DNA of 64,000 bases, taken from assembly GCA_025057155.1 (NCBI GenBank), contig JANWYD010000008.1, positions 186,001 to 250,000 on the forward strand, in the 5' to 3' direction. Of this stretch, positions 53,223 through 62,639 are shown one piece after another. Under the pieces are notes generated by a model. The model was given only the letters and a program-made list of their open reading frames with translations, was not told the origin of the DNA and did no database searches. The DNA comes from Chloroflexaceae bacterium. Lineage in GTDB: Bacteria > Chloroflexota > Chloroflexia > Chloroflexales > Chloroflexaceae. Positions within the stretch are counted from its first letter, which is position 1, and every line of letters starts with the position of its first letter. The translations under genes were made by a program, and so were the position numbers.

Positions 53223-54842
53223 TCAGAACCCGCGCTCAACCACGAAGGTGTCCAGAATGCGATCCAGGGCTTCGAGGTCAGCCTCGGAGACGACCTGGAC
53301 CTGCACCATGCCCAGGAACGACTTGTCCTCCGGAGTAAAGGCGACTACCACCAGCGCGGTGTCGCGACCGCCGCAGTTCGTCCACACGTCGTACCTGCCG
53401 GTGTACAGGGCGTCACTGTAGTCGCTCCGGCCGTCGAAGGTGCATTCGTTGGTGAACGCCATCTCATCGAGCAACTGGTCGGGCGTCAACTCGCGCGCCA
53501 GTTGGCGCGAGGCGCCCAGGAACATGCCCGGCGTAGTCCAGGTATTCAGGAAATCGTTGATATTCGGTGCGGCCACCAGGGCGATGCTCTGGGGAACCTC
53601 GGTATCGCCCCGGCGCCAGGAACCGGTTGAGGTGTCGCTCCAGGCCCGGGGGATGTCAACTCGTAACGTCCGCGACTCGTTTTCGAACGTATAATACTCA
53701 TCGTAGGATGCGCCAGTATCAGCGACGTCAGGCACATCGTTCCCCCGCGCAAAGGAGATCGTCTCCTGTAATTCGCGACCGTTAATCTGCCCCTCCAGCA
53801 CTTGCTCGGTCTCGCTGCGCAGCACGGCGATCTGCAGTGTGTCGCTCGACGTGCGGCTGCGCAGAATGTCGCAGTAGCTGGTCATCTTGCCGTCGGTGGC
53901 CAGCACCAGCCGCTCGAGCTGGGTCACGATGTCGCCCGGGCGCACGCCGGCCTTGTCTGCGGGCGAACCGGACTTGACCGACCAGACCCAGATGCCCGAA
54001 AGCGAGCCGTCGGGGGAGGCAAAGGCTTCACCGTTGATGCCCAGCGAGGTGACGTCCTTGCCGTCGCGCAGTTGCTTGATCAGCGGCAGGGCCTCGTCGC
54101 GGGCGATGGCGTAGTACTGGTCGGTATCCGAACGACCGGCGTAGTTCACGCCTACGACCCGCCCATCGCTTGTCAGCAGAGGGCCGCCTGAACTGCCGGG
54201 ATTGATCGTCGCATCGTGTTCAACTACGTTGTCCACCGAGGCCCAGCTCGACTCGCCGTCGGCGCGGGCCTTAGAAATGATCCCGCGGGTGAGGGTGAAT
54301 TCTGGATCGCCCAGGGGGTACCCGGCGGCAAACACGTCCAGGCCGACTTTGATGTCGCCATCGTACCATTCGAGGTAGGAATAGCCATCGCCGTCAATGT
54401 CAATCACCGCCAGGTCGGAGCACTCGGAGACTCCCAGGATGCGAGCATTGCGGGGGCGGCTCTCGCCGTTCACGAAGACCTTGAGCAGGGCCGAGCCGGT
54501 GACTACGTGGTTGTTGGTGACGGCAATGCCGCTCTCGTCAATGATAAAGCCGGAACCACGCCCCGCGACGTTGAACACTGTGCCCTCACTGGGCGAGACG
54601 AACGTGCCCTGTGCCTCGATCTGCACCACTGCCTTCCGCACGTCGTCGAGCGAACGGATCGCCAGCGTGGTAGGTGTCGGGGCAATCGTCGGCGCCACGG
54701 TCGGCTCCGGGGGCGTCGTGGGCGGAACGGTGGGTTGTTGCGTCCCGGAGGAGGGCTGGTTGCAGGCGCTCAACAGGGTGAGAGTGATGACCAGCAAACA
54801 GACCAAAGCCAATCGTCCGGTAGGTAGCCGCTGCGGACGCAT
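53223..54842 (-). CDS. Trypsin-like serine protease lipoprotein with PDZ-like domain
   Basis: A 539-aa HtrA/DegP-type protein exported as a lipoprotein (lipobox LLSAC, Cys27), followed by a Pro/Thr-rich tether (residues 35-60). The catalytic triad is H112 (TNNHVVTG), D143 (CSDLAVID) and S218 (NPGSSGGPL). A PDZ-like domain follows at about 270-360 (KSGSPADKAGVRPGDIVTQLERL). The last 150 residues (YDEYYTFENESRTLRVDIPRAW and so on) form a further domain that I do not recognise. It probably works in envelope protein quality control. Confidence 0.9.
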   Translation of the reverse strand: MRPQRLPTGRLALVCLLVITLTLLSACNQPSSGTQQPTVPPTTPPEPTVAPTIAPTPTTLAIRSLDDVRKAVVQIEAQGTFVSPSEGTVFNVAGRGSGFIIDESGIAVTNNHVVTGSALLKVFVNGESRPRNARILGVSECSDLAVIDIDGDGYSYLEWYDGDIKVGLDVFAAGYPLGDPEFTLTRGIISKARADGESSWASVDNVVEHDATINPGSSGGPLLTSDGRVVGVNYAGRSDTDQYYAIARDEALPLIKQLRDGKDVTSLGINGEAFASPDGSLSGIWVWSVKSGSPADKAGVRPGDIVTQLERLVLATDGKMTSYCDILRSRTSSDTLQIAVLRSETEQVLEGQINGRELQETISFARGNDVPDVADTGASYDEYYTFENESRTLRVDIPRAWSDTSTGSWRRGDTEVPQSIALVAAPNINDFLNTWTTPGMFLGASRQLARELTPDQLLDEMAFTNECTFDGRSDYSDALYTGRYDVWTNCGGRDTALVVVAFTPEDKSFLGMVQVQVVSEADLEALDRILDTFVVERGF

Positions 54843-55246
54843 ACGCTCCCTTTCTGCTTACGCTTCCAATACACGCCTGATTCCTATGAATGATCCGGAC
54901 CTTCTGCGAAGCTCCCCGGCACGGCCTTGCATCAGGTGGATGACGACCGGCGCTCCTGAGAAACACTATCGCACATGAAGATGAACGTTTGATGGCTGGC
55001 GAAATAGTTTGCAATGAACGGTTACCTTTGCCTGCCGTCTGGAGTATACCATTTAAGGTGTACCATAGCGGACGAGAAAACGGCCGATTCCGGGTCCGCT
55101 GTCACTCCCGATTCTCCCGCCGGCGCCGGTAGCGAGGGAGGGCGAGAACCGGCGGCCTTGACGCCGCCTGGAGGGCCGCGGGGAAACCCGGTTTCCCCGC
55201 GGCTCGTGCCTGGCAACCGCTTGTCTTCACGCTCAGGAGCCACACC
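54843..55246. promoter_or_regulatory. Divergent promoter region with extended -10 and GGGGAAACC palindrome
   Basis: About 400 bases without a gene. On the minus strand TG-G-TATACT (55043-55051) is a likely extended -10 for the protease gene, about 190 bases upstream of its ATG. On the plus side a 12-bp palindrome CGCGGGGAAACC (55177-55188), centre C, complement 55190-55201, lies in the uronate isomerase leader, followed by TTGTCTTCACGCTCAGGAG, which includes the ribosome site. The palindrome and tail resemble 1927-1976. Confidence 0.55.
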
Positions 55247-56680
55247 ATGCCCGGCATACCCTGGACGCTCGCGCCGGATCGCTGTTTTGACCCCGAGCCG
55301 TCGCGACGGGCGCTGGCGCGCGACCTCTACGCGATGGTGCGGGACCTGCCGCTGCTCTGCCCCCATGGTCACGTGCCGCCGGCGCTCCTCGCCGATCCCG
55401 ACGCTCATCTGGGCAATCCTGCCACGCTCTTTGTTATTCCCGACCACTACGTGACGCGCATGCTCTACAGCCAGGGCGTGCCGCTCGAGTCGCTCGGCAT
55501 TCCCACCCGCGACGGCGCGCCGGTTGAGACCGATCCCCGGCGCATCTGGCAACGCTTCGCCGAACACTTCCATCTCTTTCGGGGCACACCCACCGGTCTG
55601 TGGCTGGCCGACGAACTGGTGAACCTGTTCGGCGTCAGTGAACGGCTCGATGGCGCAAGCGCGCAGCGCATCTACGACCATCTGGAGGCGCAGCTTGCGC
55701 GACCCGAGTTTCGCCCGCGGACGTTGCTGGCGCGTTTCAACATCGCCTTGCTGTGCACCACCGATGCCGCCACCGACCCGCTCGACCAACATCGGCAGAT
55801 CCATGCCTCGGGACTGACCTACGTTCGCCCGACCTTCCGCCCCGACGCGCTGCTGGCCATCGATGCTCCCGACTGGCCCGCCCAGATCGCCCGCCTCAGC
55901 GAACGTTCGGGTATAGATGTAGTAGACTATAGCGGTTTCATTCGAGCCCTGGAAGCCCGACGGGCAGCCTTTAAGGCCCTTGGCGCCCTGGCGACCGACC
56001 ATGGCGTGCTGACCCCGGCCACCGAGCGCCTGAGCGACGGAGAAGCCGGGCGCATCTTCGCCCGCGCGCTGCGGCGCGCCGCCGACGCGCGGGACGCGGC
56101 GCGCTTCACCGCCCACATGTTGATGGAGTTCGCGCGGATGAGTTGCGAAGACGGTCTGGTTATGCAACTCCATGCCGGGAGCCTGCGCAACCACCACGAA
56201 CGCCTGTACGCGCGCTTTGGCCCCGACATGGGCGCCGATATTCCCGTCGCCACCGAGTGGACGCGCAACCTGCGCCCGCTGTTGAACGCCTACGGCGCCG
56301 ATCCGCGCTTCCGTCTCATCCTCTTCACCCTCGACGAGAGCGCCTACGGGCGCGAACTGGCCCCTCTGGCCGGACACTACCCGGCGGTGTTGATCGGGCC
56401 GCCCTGGTGGTTCTTCGACAGCGTGAACGGCATGCGGCGCTACTTCGCCGAAGTGGTTGAGATTGCCGGCATCTACAACACGGCGGGCTTCAATGACGAC
56501 ACCCGCGCCTTTGCCTCGATCCCCGCCCGGCACGATCTCTGGCGCCGGGTGAGTTGCGACTGGCTCGCCGGTCTGGTGGTTCAGGGCTTGCTCGCCGAGG
56601 ATGAGGCCGTGGATATGGCCTGCGAACTGGCCTACGGTCTGGCCAGGCGCGCTTACTTCCGAGGAAGCCCCGCAATATGA
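55247..56680 (+). CDS. uxaC: Uronate isomerase (glucuronate isomerase)
   Basis: Catalyses D-glucuronate to D-fructuronate and D-galacturonate to D-tagaturonate. The 477-aa amidohydrolase-fold protein has the UxaC landmarks CPHGHVPPALLAD (metal histidines near the N-terminus), YVTRMLYSQG, WQRFAEHFHLFRGTPTGLW, LCTTDAATDPLDQH, YVRPTFRPDALL, QLHAGSLRNHHERL, PPWWFFDSVNGM and GIYNTAGFNDDTRAF. The ATG at 55247 follows CAGGAG, which lies at the end of a dispersed repeat. No other uronate pathway gene is adjacent. It overlaps the next gene by four bases. Confidence 0.95.
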   Translation: MPGIPWTLAPDRCFDPEPSRRALARDLYAMVRDLPLLCPHGHVPPALLADPDAHLGNPATLFVIPDHYVTRMLYSQGVPLESLGIPTRDGAPVETDPRRIWQRFAEHFHLFRGTPTGLWLADELVNLFGVSERLDGASAQRIYDHLEAQLARPEFRPRTLLARFNIALLCTTDAATDPLDQHRQIHASGLTYVRPTFRPDALLAIDAPDWPAQIARLSERSGIDVVDYSGFIRALEARRAAFKALGALATDHGVLTPATERLSDGEAGRIFARALRRAADARDAARFTAHMLMEFARMSCEDGLVMQLHAGSLRNHHERLYARFGPDMGADIPVATEWTRNLRPLLNAYGADPRFRLILFTLDESAYGRELAPLAGHYPAVLIGPPWWFFDSVNGMRRYFAEVVEIAGIYNTAGFNDDTRAFASIPARHDLWRRVSCDWLAGLVVQGLLAEDEAVDMACELAYGLARRAYFRGSPAI

Positions 56681-58758
56681 AGCTGTGGATCCAGCGCAGC
56701 TCCTGGTCGAAGGGACGGATCGCCGCCCTGGTCGATCTGCTCTGGTGCGGCGGCCTGGCCCCCGCTCTGGCCCTGCTGGCGCTGGCGACTGTGGCGCTGG
56801 CCTACCAGGTGCCGGTGGCCGGACGCGAACCCTTCGCGGCCAACCCCTCGCCGCTGCGCCTGAGCGGCGTGCACCGGCCCGAGCCGGCGGCCCATGGCGC
56901 TTTCCAGCGTTGGACGACCGGGCGAGCGCGGGTGCGCCTGCCGGGCGTCGGCGCAGGCGCGCTGATTGTGCGCAAGCGCTTCTTCGGCGGGCCCGAAGCG
57001 AGCGCGGGGCGAACGCTGCGGGTCGGCGCCCCTGAGCGTGTCCTGTTTGAAGCGCCACTGCGCCCGCACTGGCAGAAAGTGCACCTTGTCCTTCCTCCTC
57101 AGGCCGTCGCCTCCTTCAGCGGCGATCTGATCCTGACCCTCGAAACCGAGCCATTTGTCGCGCCGCCCGATACACGCGCACTGGGCATCTCCCTCGACTG
57201 GATCGAGGTGCGCCCGGGCGCAGGCGGCTGGCGCGCGCCGCCGCTGGCGCTGGCCGCGAACCTGGCTCTGACGCTGCTCCTTGGCCTGTGGGTTCTGCGC
57301 CTGAGCGGCCTCCCAACGCGCCTGGCCGTGTTGCCCGCCCTGGCCCTGCTGGTCTACATTGGCCTGATGCTGGCCGGGTGGCCCGGCGGCAGCCTGGAGG
57401 CGCGTATGCAGGTGGCCCTGGGCCTGCCGGTGCTGCTCAAGGTGTTGCCGCTGACCTTGCTGCTGGCGCTGGCGCTGCGCCTTTTGCCCTTGCGCCCCCT
57501 TCAAAGCGCAGGACTCCCGGCCCCGACGATGATCCGCCTGGCCGTGCTGCTGATCTTTACCCTGCGCCTGGCGGGAACGCTGCATCCGCTATTTATGCCG
57601 ATCGATCATGGCCTGCGCGCCAACCAGTTGCTGCTGATAGCAGCGGGTGAAGAGTCGCGGGTGCGCGAACGGCTAGAACAGCAGTACGAGTGGGGCACGC
57701 GCGAGCCGGTGCCCTACAGCCTGCTTACCTACTACATGCTCCTGCCGCTGACCGCCATCTGGAACTCTCGACCGGCGCTGATCGAGGCGGTCAAGGTGGT
57801 CACAGCCCTGTTCGAGGCGACCCTGCCCCTGTTGCTGCTGGCGCTCCTGCAGGGCGGCCCCCAGCGCCACCTGGGAGCGGCCTGGGGCGGCCTGGTCTAC
57901 GCGGCCCTGCCGGTGGGCTACCTGTTCTTCCACGATGGCAGCTTTCCAACTACGATTGGCGTCTGGTTAACGCTGATAGCGCTTGTCGCGGCACACTGGC
58001 TGCTGGCCCTCTGGCTGCAGCCTGCTCCGGTGAATGATCGGCTGTCCGCAGGGCCGGGGCCCGGTTTCCGGGGAGGGCTGCTGTTGCGCGGCGTCGTGGC
58101 GGCCCTGGCCCTCACCGTGGCTATCGGGGCATATGTGACCCACGTGGCTTTTGTGCCTTTCCTGGCAGGGGCGATGGGGGTCAGCCTGGCCCTGCTCGAC
58201 GGAGCGGCGGGACGGCGCGCCAGCCGGTCGCTGCTGCTGAGCCTCGTGCTGGGCGCGACCCTCGCCTGGGCGCTGGTCTATGGCAGTTACACCGTCACGC
58301 TGGTGCAGCGCACCATTCCGAGCTATCTGGGCCTGATCGCCAGCGAAGGCAGCGTCGGGCGCGACAGCGCGTTGTTCTTCGGCACGCCGATCAACAGCTT
58401 CGGCCAGCACCTGGCGGCCCACTTCCGCGTCTGGCCGGTGCTGCTGGCCGGAGCCGTCCTGACAGGCCTGGCGTTGAACTGGCGCGGGCGGTTCGTCACC
58501 TACCTGGGGCTGGCCTATGCCGCGCTCTTTGCAGCCACCTCCCTGGTCGAGCGCTGGTTCGGGCTGTGGAACAAGCACATGGTCTTCGTCGCTCCGGCAG
58601 TGGCGTTGCTGGCGGGCGTCGGCCTGGCCTGGCTCTGGCGGCGCGGGCGCGCCGGGCGTGTGGTATGCCTGGGGTTGCTGGCCTACCTCTTCTGGGAAAG
58701 CGTAAGCGCCTGGGGTAATCGCGTGCTGTGGTACCACATACCGCCGGGAGCGCTGTAG
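56677..58758 (+). CDS. Hypothetical polytopic membrane protein (glycosyltransferase-like topology)
   Basis: A 693-aa protein. After the first helix a beta-rich extracytoplasmic segment (about residues 50-180; ALIVRKRFFGGPEA, VLFEAPLRPHWQKVHLVLP, LILTLETEPF, SLDWIEVRPG) precedes about twelve helices. A loop acidic motif PIDHGLRANQLLLIAAG and FFHDGSFPTTIG resembles lipid-linked-sugar glycosyltransferases, but I cannot assign a family firmly. The ATG overlaps the uxaC stop, so they are cotranscribed, perhaps linking uronate metabolism and glycan synthesis. That link is inference. Confidence 0.68.
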   Translation: MKLWIQRSSWSKGRIAALVDLLWCGGLAPALALLALATVALAYQVPVAGREPFAANPSPLRLSGVHRPEPAAHGAFQRWTTGRARVRLPGVGAGALIVRKRFFGGPEASAGRTLRVGAPERVLFEAPLRPHWQKVHLVLPPQAVASFSGDLILTLETEPFVAPPDTRALGISLDWIEVRPGAGGWRAPPLALAANLALTLLLGLWVLRLSGLPTRLAVLPALALLVYIGLMLAGWPGGSLEARMQVALGLPVLLKVLPLTLLLALALRLLPLRPLQSAGLPAPTMIRLAVLLIFTLRLAGTLHPLFMPIDHGLRANQLLLIAAGEESRVRERLEQQYEWGTREPVPYSLLTYYMLLPLTAIWNSRPALIEAVKVVTALFEATLPLLLLALLQGGPQRHLGAAWGGLVYAALPVGYLFFHDGSFPTTIGVWLTLIALVAAHWLLALWLQPAPVNDRLSAGPGPGFRGGLLLRGVVAALALTVAIGAYVTHVAFVPFLAGAMGVSLALLDGAAGRRASRSLLLSLVLGATLAWALVYGSYTVTLVQRTIPSYLGLIASEGSVGRDSALFFGTPINSFGQHLAAHFRVWPVLLAGAVLTGLALNWRGRFVTYLGLAYAALFAATSLVERWFGLWNKHMVFVAPAVALLAGVGLAWLWRRGRAGRVVCLGLLAYLFWESVSAWGNRVLWYHIPPGAL

Positions 58759-59593
58759 GGGTATGGAGAAAGCCTGTTTCCCCACACCCCTTCGTGCCGG
58801 GATGAGTCTCGGGAAACCCGCTTTCCCCGCCCCTCTCCGCAGGGTCGCGCCTATCCTTGTAGAACCGAGCTTGCCGGAGAACCATTAACTTTTTTATTAC
58901 ATAGGTTTGCACAAATTAACCAAAACTCTCAGGAATCTGCTTATAATGGTTGCACACATCGCAACCTGAAACAGCATCGTGCAACCTGCCTCGACAGCGG
59001 TCACCCTTGGAGAGGGGGGTAGATTGGGGATGGCGCCGCGCGAACCGATGCCTCCGGGCGGCGTTTACCAGTCTGCTGCAAGCTCCCGGTGAAGAAGCGA
59101 GGTGCGGGGCCGCGCAAACCGGCGGTCCGGGAAGCGCGCAGGCGCCGCCATCCCATATCTCGGTGGAGCGGCGATACAAACGGCGCTGAACGGCGTTTTC
59201 CACTGTCCAGGGGGCCTGGAAAGGTGTCTGTTTTGCCGTTCGCCGGTGGCGTGCCGTTCGCCGATGCCCAACCATCGCCGGAAGCCGCCAGGGGGGCCGA
59301 AACTCGCCCGCTGCGCCGCGCTGTGGGTGCTAATTGCGCGGCAAGCTGCGGCCGCGTCGGCCCTGGACCGGGCATTAAACGGATCTGTCTGGACCGGTGA
59401 GCGACGCGACGAGGCCAGATTACCCGGCAAGGCGGAGGGCTGCGGTTGTGAACTGTGGCGCAGGCGCCTGCGCTATGGAGCAGCTCATCAGTCACGGCAG
59501 CATCCTGTCCCGAAGAGCCTCTATGGCGCAGGGCGCTGGTGCGGTTCCTCTGCAACGGGCGCCGCGACGGTTGTCCACGTCAGGAGGTCTGGG
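58759..59593. promoter_or_regulatory. Long leader region of the hydrogenase operon
   Basis: About 835 bases with no convincing gene. It starts with two members of the GGGAAACC family (58765-58785 and 58811-58827). TATAAT at 58942-58947 is a good -10, although its -35 is poor. Just after it, GGTTGC (58948-58953) and GCAACC (58961-58966) form a hairpin, and a third TGCAACC follows at about 58982. The repeated GGTTGC/GCAACC dyads next to the start site could be operator sites. The frame of the small subunit stays open through 59102-59593 but without protein-like features. Confidence 0.45.
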
Positions 59594-60739
59594 ATGGCTG
59601 ATGCAATCAATCTCGAAGAGGCTCTCTACCATCGGGGGGTTACGCGACGCCAGTTCCTCAAGTTTTGCGGGCTGATGGCCTCCGTGCTGGCCCTGCCCCC
59701 GCGTTATGCCGGCACGATCGCCTCGTCGCTCCAGGCTGCGCCGCGCCTGCCCCTGGTGTGGCTGGAGTTCCAGGACTGCGCTGGCAACACCGAATCCTTC
59801 CTGCGCGCCTCGAATCCCACCGTGTCGCAAATCGTGCTCGACCTGCTCTCGGTGAACTACCACGAGACAATTATGGCCCCCGCGGGCAAGCAGGCCGAGC
59901 AGTCGCTCGAAGAGACCGTCAAGAACCATCCCAAAGGGTACCTGGCCGTGGTCGAGGGGGCCATCCCCATGGGCGAGGATGGGGTGTACTGCACCATTGC
60001 CGGGCGCGCGGCGAAGGACATCGTGCGCGAAGTTTGCGGGAACGCTCTGGCGACCATCGCCGTCGGCGCCTGCGCCTGGGACGGCGGCCTGCCCGCCGCC
60101 GCGCCCAATCCCACCTCGGCGGTGGGCGTCAAGGATGCGGTGCCTGGCATCACGCTGATCAACATGCCTGGCTGCCCGATGAACATCGTCAACCTGACCG
60201 GCGTGATTGTGCACTACCTGACCTTCAAGGATCTCCCCGCTACCGACCAGATGGGGCGCCCATTGTTCGCGTATGGGCAACTCATCCACAACTACTGCCC
60301 GCGCCGCGGCCACTTCGATGCCGGGCGCTTCGTCGAGGAGTGGGGCGACACGGGCCACCGTCTGGGCTGGTGCCTCTACAAAATGGGCTGCAAAGGGCCG
60401 CAGGCCCTGTCAAACTGCCCGAGCGTAGGCTGGAATGACGCCACGAGCTGGCCCATCGGGTCCAGCCACGGCTGCGTGGGCTGCATGTCGCCGCACTTCT
60501 GGGACACCCGCACGCCGTTCTACGAACGGCTGCCGAATGTCGAGGGCTTCGGCATCGAGGCTACCGCCGATCAAGTCGGTCTGGGCGTGGTTGCCGGCGT
60601 GACTGCAGCCTTCGCGGCTCACGGCATCATCAGCGCCGTGCGCGGCGCCGCCAGGCCGATTGCCAAACACGAAAGCCCCTCCGACCAGCAGAGCGGTGAG
60701 CGCAGAGACTCGCCTTCCAGAGGCTCCAATGGCCCATAA
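59594..60739 (+). CDS. hyaA: Uptake [NiFe]-hydrogenase small subunit
   Basis: A 381-aa iron-sulfur subunit that conducts electrons from the NiFe site to the membrane. The twin-arginine signal is TRRQFLKFCG. Cluster ligands: proximal C62, C160 and C194, but the fourth place is N65 (DCAGNTES where CTGCTES is usual); distal H232, C235, C260, C266; medial C275, C294, C297. A C-terminal helix (about 325-345) anchors it next to the cytochrome b. The ATG at 59594 has CAGGAGG at ideal distance. The large subunit gene follows 120 bases later. Confidence 0.94.
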   Translation: MADAINLEEALYHRGVTRRQFLKFCGLMASVLALPPRYAGTIASSLQAAPRLPLVWLEFQDCAGNTESFLRASNPTVSQIVLDLLSVNYHETIMAPAGKQAEQSLEETVKNHPKGYLAVVEGAIPMGEDGVYCTIAGRAAKDIVREVCGNALATIAVGACAWDGGLPAAAPNPTSAVGVKDAVPGITLINMPGCPMNIVNLTGVIVHYLTFKDLPATDQMGRPLFAYGQLIHNYCPRRGHFDAGRFVEEWGDTGHRLGWCLYKMGCKGPQALSNCPSVGWNDATSWPIGSSHGCVGCMSPHFWDTRTPFYERLPNVEGFGIEATADQVGLGVVAGVTAAFAAHGIISAVRGAARPIAKHESPSDQQSGERRDSPSRGSNGP

Positions 60740-60859
60740 GTATGGTTTCCGGGAAGGGCAAAGCCCTCCCAAACCCTGCACGCAACCCACCGGGTTGAGC
60801 TGCTGGCTGTTCACAGATGGGCGGAGAGACGCGGGTCCCGCATTAAGAGGGAGGGAAGC

Positions 60860-62572
60860 ATGGCAAAACTGGTCATCGATCCTATCACGCGCATCGAAGG
60901 GCACCTGCGGATCGAAGCGGTGGTGGAACGCGGGCGCGTGAAAGAAGCCTGGAGCAGCGGCACCATGTTTCGGGGAGTGGAGATCATTCTTAAGGGCCGG
61001 GATCCCCGCGACGCCTGGGTCTTTACCCAGCGTTTCTGCGGCGTTTGCACTACCGTGCACGCCCTCACCTCGGTGCGCGCGGTGGAAAACGCGCTCAACA
61101 TCACTATCCCCGACAACGCCCGCATCATCCGCAACATCATTGATGGCGCCCAGCACATCCAGGATCACGTCATCCATTTCTATCACCTCCACGCACTGGA
61201 TTGGGTGGACGTAGTAAGCGCCCTGAAGGCTGATCCGGGAGAAACCGCGGCCCTGGCGCAGTCCATCTCCTCCTGGCCCAAATCGAGCGCCAATTACTTC
61301 AAGACCGTCCAGAACCGGGTGAAAACCTTCGTTGAGTCGGGGCAACTGGGGCTGTTCGCCAATGGCTACTGGGGGCACCCGGCCTACAAGCTCCCCCCCG
61401 AGGCCAACCTCCTGGGCGTCGCCCACTATCTGGAGGCGCTGGACTGGCAGCGCGAGTTTATCAAGATCCACGCCTTGCTGGGCGGTAAGAATCCCCATCT
61501 CCAGACCTACCTTGTCGGCGGCATGGCCATCCCGGTGGACCCAAACAGCCAGATCGCCATCAACGCTCAGCGCATCGCCCAGATGAAGCAGTGGGCGGCG
61601 ATGGCGCGCGACTTCGTCGAGCAGGTGTACATCCCCGACCTGCTGGCGATCGCCTCCTTCTATAAAGACTGGGCCAGCATCGGCGGCGGGTTGGGCAACT
61701 ACCTGACCTACGGCGATTTCCCCCGGAAAACCATAGACCGGCCCGAAGAGTTCTGGATCCCCCGCGGCGTGGTGCTGAACAAGAACCTTGGCGCGCCGCC
61801 GTCGGTTATGGAGCAGGAACGAGTCACCGAGTACGTCGCGCACTCGTGGTACACCTACGCCGACGGAGACGACAAGGGCAAGCATCCCTGGCAGGGCGAA
61901 ACCAGCCCGCGTTACACCGGCCCGAAGCCGCCCTACGAGTTCCTCGATACCAATGGGAAGTACTCCTGGCTCAAGGCGCCGCGCTACAACGACACGCCGA
62001 TGGAGGTCGGCCCCCTGGCGCGCATGATCGTTTCCTACGCCGCCGGTCATCCCGACGTGCGGGCGACGGTAAACGGGGTGCTCCAGAAGCTCGGCGTCGG
62101 GCCCGAGGCGCTCTTCTCGACCCTGGGGCGCGTGGCGGCCCGCGGTATCGAAACCCTGCTGATGACCCGCGAGCTGGACCGGTGGATTGACGAACTGGCG
62201 GCCAATATGGCCCGCGGGGATCTGTCCATCCACAACGGCGAGCGCTGGCGCCCGGAGACCTGGCCCAGGGAAGCGGAAGGTTGGGGCTTCATGGAGGCCC
62301 CGCGAGGCGCCCTCGGCCACTGGGTGCGGATCAAGAACGGCAAGATCGAGAACTACCAGGCGGTGGTGCCGAGCACCTGGAACGGCTCGCCGCGGGATGC
62401 GCGGGGGCAGCCCGGCGCCTATGAAGCCTCGCTCGTGGATACGCCTGTGGCCGACCCCGAGCAGCCCCTGGAGATCCTGCGCACCATCCACTCCTTCGAC
62501 CCGTGTATCGCCTGCGCCGTCCATGTGTTCAACGGCAACGGGCGTGAATTGACGCGCATCCAGGTGGTGTGA
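60860..62572 (+). CDS. hyaB: Uptake [NiFe]-hydrogenase large subunit
   Basis: The 570-aa catalytic subunit that oxidises H2 at the NiFe(CN)2CO centre. The L1 motif RFCGVCTTVH holds C60 and C63, and the L2 motif DPCIACAVH holds C549, C552 and H555. The 15 residues after H555 (VFNGNGRELTRIQVV) are the peptide that a HyaD/HupD-type endopeptidase removes during maturation. The N-terminus LVIDPITRIEGHLRIE is also typical. GAGGGAGG precedes the ATG. No maturation genes are inside the window; they may lie to the right or elsewhere. Confidence 0.97.
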   Translation: MAKLVIDPITRIEGHLRIEAVVERGRVKEAWSSGTMFRGVEIILKGRDPRDAWVFTQRFCGVCTTVHALTSVRAVENALNITIPDNARIIRNIIDGAQHIQDHVIHFYHLHALDWVDVVSALKADPGETAALAQSISSWPKSSANYFKTVQNRVKTFVESGQLGLFANGYWGHPAYKLPPEANLLGVAHYLEALDWQREFIKIHALLGGKNPHLQTYLVGGMAIPVDPNSQIAINAQRIAQMKQWAAMARDFVEQVYIPDLLAIASFYKDWASIGGGLGNYLTYGDFPRKTIDRPEEFWIPRGVVLNKNLGAPPSVMEQERVTEYVAHSWYTYADGDDKGKHPWQGETSPRYTGPKPPYEFLDTNGKYSWLKAPRYNDTPMEVGPLARMIVSYAAGHPDVRATVNGVLQKLGVGPEALFSTLGRVAARGIETLLMTRELDRWIDELAANMARGDLSIHNGERWRPETWPREAEGWGFMEAPRGALGHWVRIKNGKIENYQAVVPSTWNGSPRDARGQPGAYEASLVDTPVADPEQPLEILRTIHSFDPCIACAVHVFNGNGRELTRIQVV

Positions 62573-62639
62573 ACAAGTTGCATCCAGCAGGCGGGGGCGT
62601 GGGGAAACCAGGTTTCCTTACGCCCCTCCAGGAGGGCAT
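62573..62639. repeat. GGAAACC-A-GGTTTCC palindrome between hydrogenase genes
   Basis: GGAAACC (62603-62609), A, GGTTTCC (62611-62617), enclosed by GGGGCGT and ACGCCCC as an outer stem, followed by the ribosome site AGGAGGGCAT of the cytochrome b gene. It is a member of the dispersed GGGAAACC family inside an operon. Confidence 0.8.

Noticed and set aside
55022-57058. 678-codon minus-strand frame opposite uxaC
   Set aside because: The sense strand encodes a well-conserved uronate isomerase; the antisense product has low-complexity composition and no motif.
59102-59593. N-terminal extension of the hydrogenase small subunit by 164 codons
   Set aside because: The extension would bury the twin-arginine signal inside the protein, and CAGGAGG precedes the ATG at 59594.
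58990-59593. Cobalamin or other known riboswitch in the hydrogenase leader
   Set aside because: Fragments such as CCACTGTCC occur, but the conserved B12-box and the remaining consensus are absent.
60410-62524. 704-codon minus-strand frame opposite the hydrogenase large subunit
   Set aside because: Shadow of hyaB, which has both nickel-binding motifs on the plus strand.
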